Shown here: in pieces, positions 61,991 through 64,000 of the stretch
How positions within the stretch are numbered: position 1 is the stretch's first letter
Layout: each line of letters opens with the position of its first letter
NCBI RefSeq assembly: GCF_001701045.1
Contig: NZ_CP016757.1
Span: 434,001 to 498,000, forward strand
From: Cloacibacillus porcorum
GTDB lineage: Bacteria; Synergistota; Synergistia; Synergistales; Synergistaceae
DNA length: 64,000 nucleotides
Reading direction: 5' to 3'
Program-made: the position numbers and the translations under genes
Notes under the pieces: model-generated
What the model was told of the DNA's origin: nothing
What the model saw: only the letters and a program-made list of their open reading frames with translations
The model's database searches: none

Positions 61991-62026
61991 GATTCTCCGT
62001 AAAGAAGCGATCTCTTTTGTTGCCTA
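61958..62026 (-). ncRNA. Predicted antisense RNA antitoxin of peptide 1
   Basis: Expected to start near 62026 from the promoter at 62032-62059 and end in the shared terminator, about 65-70 bases. It contains the complement of GCGATCTCTTTT (62007-62018). The same 12 bases occur at 61861-61872, just after the toxin start codon, so the RNA can pair with the toxin mRNA there and again at the terminator stem, as RNA II does in the par locus. Confidence 0.6.
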
Positions 62027-62031
62027 TATAT

Positions 62032-62059
62032 ATTGTAGCACACCCCGACGCATCGTCAA
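62032..62059 (-). promoter_or_regulatory. Antisense RNA promoter
   Basis: Minus strand: TTGACG (complement of 62054-62059), 16 bases, then TACAAT (complement of 62032-62037) preceded by TGC, an extended -10. Points toward the toxin gene. Confidence 0.65.
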
Positions 62060-62133
62060 GGCGGGACTCCTGTTTAGTTAGGCATGTTATAATATTGTAA
62101 CAGAAAATGCTCCACGAGGGGAGGCGAACCACA

Positions 62134-62349
62134 ATGTGCGACGGTGCTTACTGGCTCTTCAACAGGAATCTAAAGGAAATAGAAAAGATCGAGCGCGAGA
62201 TGGCAAAGGAAAAAGCCGAACATGACAAGTGGTTCAAAAGGCTTCCTCTCGAAAGACGACAAGCATTGGAGAGAATGATCTGGTGGGACAATGTCATAGT
62301 CATTAGCGTTCTCTTTGGGCCTCTGGTCGTGTTCTTTCTTATGAATTAA
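62134..62349 (+). CDS. Small protein with a C-terminal membrane helix
   Basis: 71 residues from the ATG at 62134 after GGGGAGGCG; a longer frame from 62107 removes that site. Residues 10-48 are highly charged and likely coiled-coil (KEIEKIEREMAKEKAEHDKW). The C-terminus is a hydrophobic helix (VIVISVLFGPLVVFFLMN). TATAAT at 62088-62093 may be its -10. No family recognised. It lies between the two toxin-like genes and could be part of the same mobile cassette. Confidence 0.6.
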   Translation: MCDGAYWLFNRNLKEIEKIEREMAKEKAEHDKWFKRLPLERRQALERMIWWDNVIVISVLFGPLVVFFLMN

Positions 62350-62443
62350 AACTAACAACAGAGAATGCCGCTATATATACGCTATATATAATTGTACAGT
62401 TGTCGCAACTCCATTCCTGGCAGCAGGAGGGAGGTGATTCTGT

Positions 62444-62533
62444 ATGCACGCGGTACTAATCTCTTTCACAATCTCTGTTGTCGCGGGTGCCGTCGCAAAT
62501 TACATCTGCAGGTGGCTCAACAGAGAAGAATAG
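62444..62533 (+). CDS. Fst-like type I toxin peptide 2
   Basis: 29 residues from ATG 62444 after GGAGGGAGG. Hydrophobic helix (VLISFTISVVAGAVANYI) then CRWLNREE, a clear relative of peptide 1. Its 5' leader (62399-62434) is identical to that of peptide 1 and a TATAAT lies at 62387-62392. A terminator hairpin follows at 62547-62577, then tRNA-Ala. I see no convergent antisense promoter or 12-base repeat downstream, so it may be an orphan or depend on the first antitoxin. Confidence 0.6.
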   Translation: MHAVLISFTISVVAGAVANYICRWLNREE

Positions 62534-62546
62534 GCGGGAAAAGAAA

Positions 62547-62585
62547 AAGCCCTGCAAATCTAGTGATTGCAAGGCTTGTTATTTT
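62547..62585 (+). terminator. Terminator of toxin peptide 2
   Basis: AAGCCCTGCAA (62547-62557) pairs with TTGCAAGGCTT (62567-62577) with one mismatch, followed by GTTATTTT. Confidence 0.6.
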
Positions 62586-62586
62586 C

Positions 62587-62662
<76 letters not shown>

Positions 62663-62736
62663 AAAAGACAAAAGGAATTATACTGACTTCCGGCGGCGAT
62701 GTCAAGAAAATCTTTTCATCTCGCGCCGCGGATTTT

Positions 62737-63156
62737 TTACCGCACGTTTAGCTTAAGTTTCACATTAGCGGGGAGCACCTTGAGTTCCGTGAGCCGGAGG
62801 CGGAGATATTCCTTTTCGTAGAGTTCGAGAATGCCGGTTGCATCGACCCAAACGCCGGGGCGGGGGTAGGGCTTGTCCCATTTCACCTCAAAGCCGGGGT
62901 TGAGGTCCGAGCCGCAGCAGCCGGGGCCCCGGCGCGTTACGGAGTAGAAGGTCTCTCCAGTCTCGTCGTCGGTGTATTTTTCAAATATGCCCTGCAGCCG
63001 TATTTTTTTGCCGATGTAGTCTTCGGCGTTGAGGTATATTTCGTTGGTCAGCGATACGAAGACCCGTTCTTTTATCTCGATCACCTTTTCCGCTGCGGAG
63101 AGCGGCGCGGCGCAGAGGACCAGCAGGCAGAGCGCCGCAGAGAGAGGCCGTCTCAT
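62737..63156 (-). CDS. Periplasmic protein of the metal-transporter operon
   Basis: 139 residues with a signal peptide (LSAALCLLVLCAAPLSAAEK). The mature part looks like an OB-fold: YIGKKIRLQGIFEKY, a central GPGCCGSDLNPGFEV with adjacent cysteines, and VDATGILELYEKEYLRLRL. This resembles the C-terminal domain of a family found near metal transporters (YcgQ/TIGR03943-like). Its ATGA start overlaps the znuB stop, so they are cotranslated. A role in metal handling is inferred. Confidence 0.65.
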   Translation of the reverse strand: MRRPLSAALCLLVLCAAPLSAAEKVIEIKERVFVSLTNEIYLNAEDYIGKKIRLQGIFEKYTDDETGETFYSVTRRGPGCCGSDLNPGFEVKWDKPYPRPGVWVDATGILELYEKEYLRLRLTELKVLPANVKLKLNVR

Positions 63157-63965
63157 CTCAGCCTGCCCGCCGCGGTAAAGATGAGGAAGAAGGCGAGGTT
63201 TACGAGCACGATGCTTGCGCCCGCCGGCATGCTTGCCGTGTACGAGAGCACCAGCCCGACGAGGAACGAGGAGAGCGAGACGGAGGCGGCGGAGAAGACC
63301 ACGCCGCGGAAGCTCTTGAAGAAGCGCATTGAGGTAACGGCGGGGAATATTATCAGCCCGGAGATTAGCAGCGCCCCCATCAGCCTCATGCCGACGGCGA
63401 TCGTCACACCCGTGAGCACGGCGATCACGATGTTGCAGAGGCCCGCCTCCACGCCGGTGGCCCTTGCGAAGTCCTCATCGAAGGTGACGGCGAAGATTCT
63501 GTTGTAGCAGAGGAGAAATAGCAGCAGCACTCCCGCCGAGGACGCTATGCTGAGCCGGACGTCGCTCTTGCTCATCGCGAGGATGCTGCCGAACATATAG
63601 TTGCAGATATCGGTGTTGATACCGCCGGAGAGCGATATCGCCGTCACCCCTGCCGCGAGCGAGCTGACCGATATCAGTCCGATCGCGGCGTCGCCTTTGA
63701 TGCCGCTGCCGTCCGTCAGCCTCAGGAGCAGCACCGCCGCCGCGACGACCACGGGAATGGTGATCCCCAGCGGCGAGGCTCCCATCGCCACCGCCGCCGC
63801 GAGGGCCCCGAAGCCCACATGCGACAGGCCGTCGCCGATCATCGAGTAGCGTTTGAGGACGAGGCTGACTCCCAGCAGCGCGGAGCAGAGCGAGACCATG
63901 AGCCCGACGGAGGCGGCGCGCACGAGGAATTGGTAGGAGAGCATCTCCGCGATAAGGTCAAGCAT
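63153..63965 (-). CDS. znuB: Zinc/manganese ABC transporter permease, ZnuB type
   Basis: 270 residues with seven or eight membrane segments. Family landmarks: LLGVSLVLKRYSMIGDGLSH near residue 40, ITISL-type loops and VGMRLMGALLISGLIIFPAVTS near 190. It forms the channel for Zn, Mn or Fe import with an ATPase and a binding protein. The start codon overlaps the stop of an upstream gene. Confidence 0.9.
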   Translation of the reverse strand: MLDLIAEMLSYQFLVRAASVGLMVSLCSALLGVSLVLKRYSMIGDGLSHVGFGALAAAVAMGASPLGITIPVVVAAAVLLLRLTDGSGIKGDAAIGLISVSSLAAGVTAISLSGGINTDICNYMFGSILAMSKSDVRLSIASSAGVLLLFLLCYNRIFAVTFDEDFARATGVEAGLCNIVIAVLTGVTIAVGMRLMGALLISGLIIFPAVTSMRFFKSFRGVVFSAASVSLSSFLVGLVLSYTASMPAGASIVLVNLAFFLIFTAAGRLR

Positions 63966-64000
63966 TGGCGCCGCTCCCCGCGCCGGGGCTGGGCCAGCCC
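63958..64000 (-). CDS. C-terminal end of an upstream gene, probably the ABC ATPase
   Basis: A frame open from the window edge ends at TGA (63958-63960), overlapping the znuB start as ATGCTTGA. It would encode a tail ending PGAGSGANA. By operon convention this is the ATPase (znuC), but the fragment has no motif. Confidence 0.35.
   Translation of the reverse strand, partial: GWPSPGAGSGANA

Overview
The window reads as chromosome of a GC-rich, amino-acid-fermenting member of the Synergistota, probably close to Cloacibacillus or Synergistes. The best marker is the C-terminal Synergist-CTERM-type tail of the protein at 55104-57029. Supporting signs are TRAP and branched-chain amino-acid uptake systems, a fermentative citrate-lyase cluster, a split B12-dependent methionine synthase and a 1250-residue AsmA/TamB-like protein expected only in a diderm. 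Genus and species are inference.

Layout. 1-4.4 kb: end of a glutaredoxin-like gene, then a TRAP transporter operon (dctP-dctQ-dctM) with an AroE-like dehydrogenase. 4.4-9.9 kb: a minus-strand liv-type ABC operon (iclR-livG-livF-livK-livH-livM) behind one strong promoter. 10-13.3 kb: MFS transporter, membrane protein, B12-binding radical SAM protein. 13.6-23 kb: a catabolic cluster of GntR regulator, HD protein, two aconitase-family large/small pairs, an isocitrate/isopropylmalate-type dehydrogenase and citrate lyase citD-citE-citF. 23-34 kb: a lower-GC island with a complete type I-C CRISPR-Cas system (cas3-cas5c-cas8c-cas7c-cas4-cas1-cas2) and an array of 35 repeats. 34-45 kb: a broken Lrp regulator, metF and split metH, then asmA-like, cobU, cobS and a HAD phosphatase. 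45.6-48.4 kb: an ABC uptake operon. 48.4-53.5 kb: repair glycosylase, permease, macrodomain protein, ferredoxin-type aldo/keto reductase, small sigma-like factor. 53.6-55 kb: an IS3-family element. 55-61.6 kb: the Synergist-CTERM protein, a Nif11-like small protein, an EFR1-type protein and a MATE exporter. 61.8-62.7 kb: two Fst-like toxin peptides and tRNA-Ala. 62.7-64 kb: a znuB-type permease operon.

The most notable locus lies between citF and cas3. An extended -10 promoter starts transcription at a lone diverged CRISPR repeat whose hairpin is kept by three paired changes. A 25-base spacer-like segment and an intrinsic terminator follow. The first 11 bases of the spacer-like segment match a site 77 bp downstream exactly, next to the type I-C PAM TTC, and 16 of the first 19 bases match. 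That site overlaps a predicted promoter facing a small ORF and cas3. This is the design expected of a Cascade-guided regulatory crRNA-like RNA (CreR or CreTA type).

A second hidden system is at 61.8-62.1 kb. A 32-residue Fst-like toxin ORF faces a convergent antisense promoter, the two share a bidirectional terminator, and a 12-base direct repeat would let the antisense RNA pair with the toxin start region, as in the par locus. Other points of interest are a C9 tract at a probable phase-variable start, two inverted copies of a structured dispersed repeat, and a nonsense-interrupted Lrp gene beside the array end.
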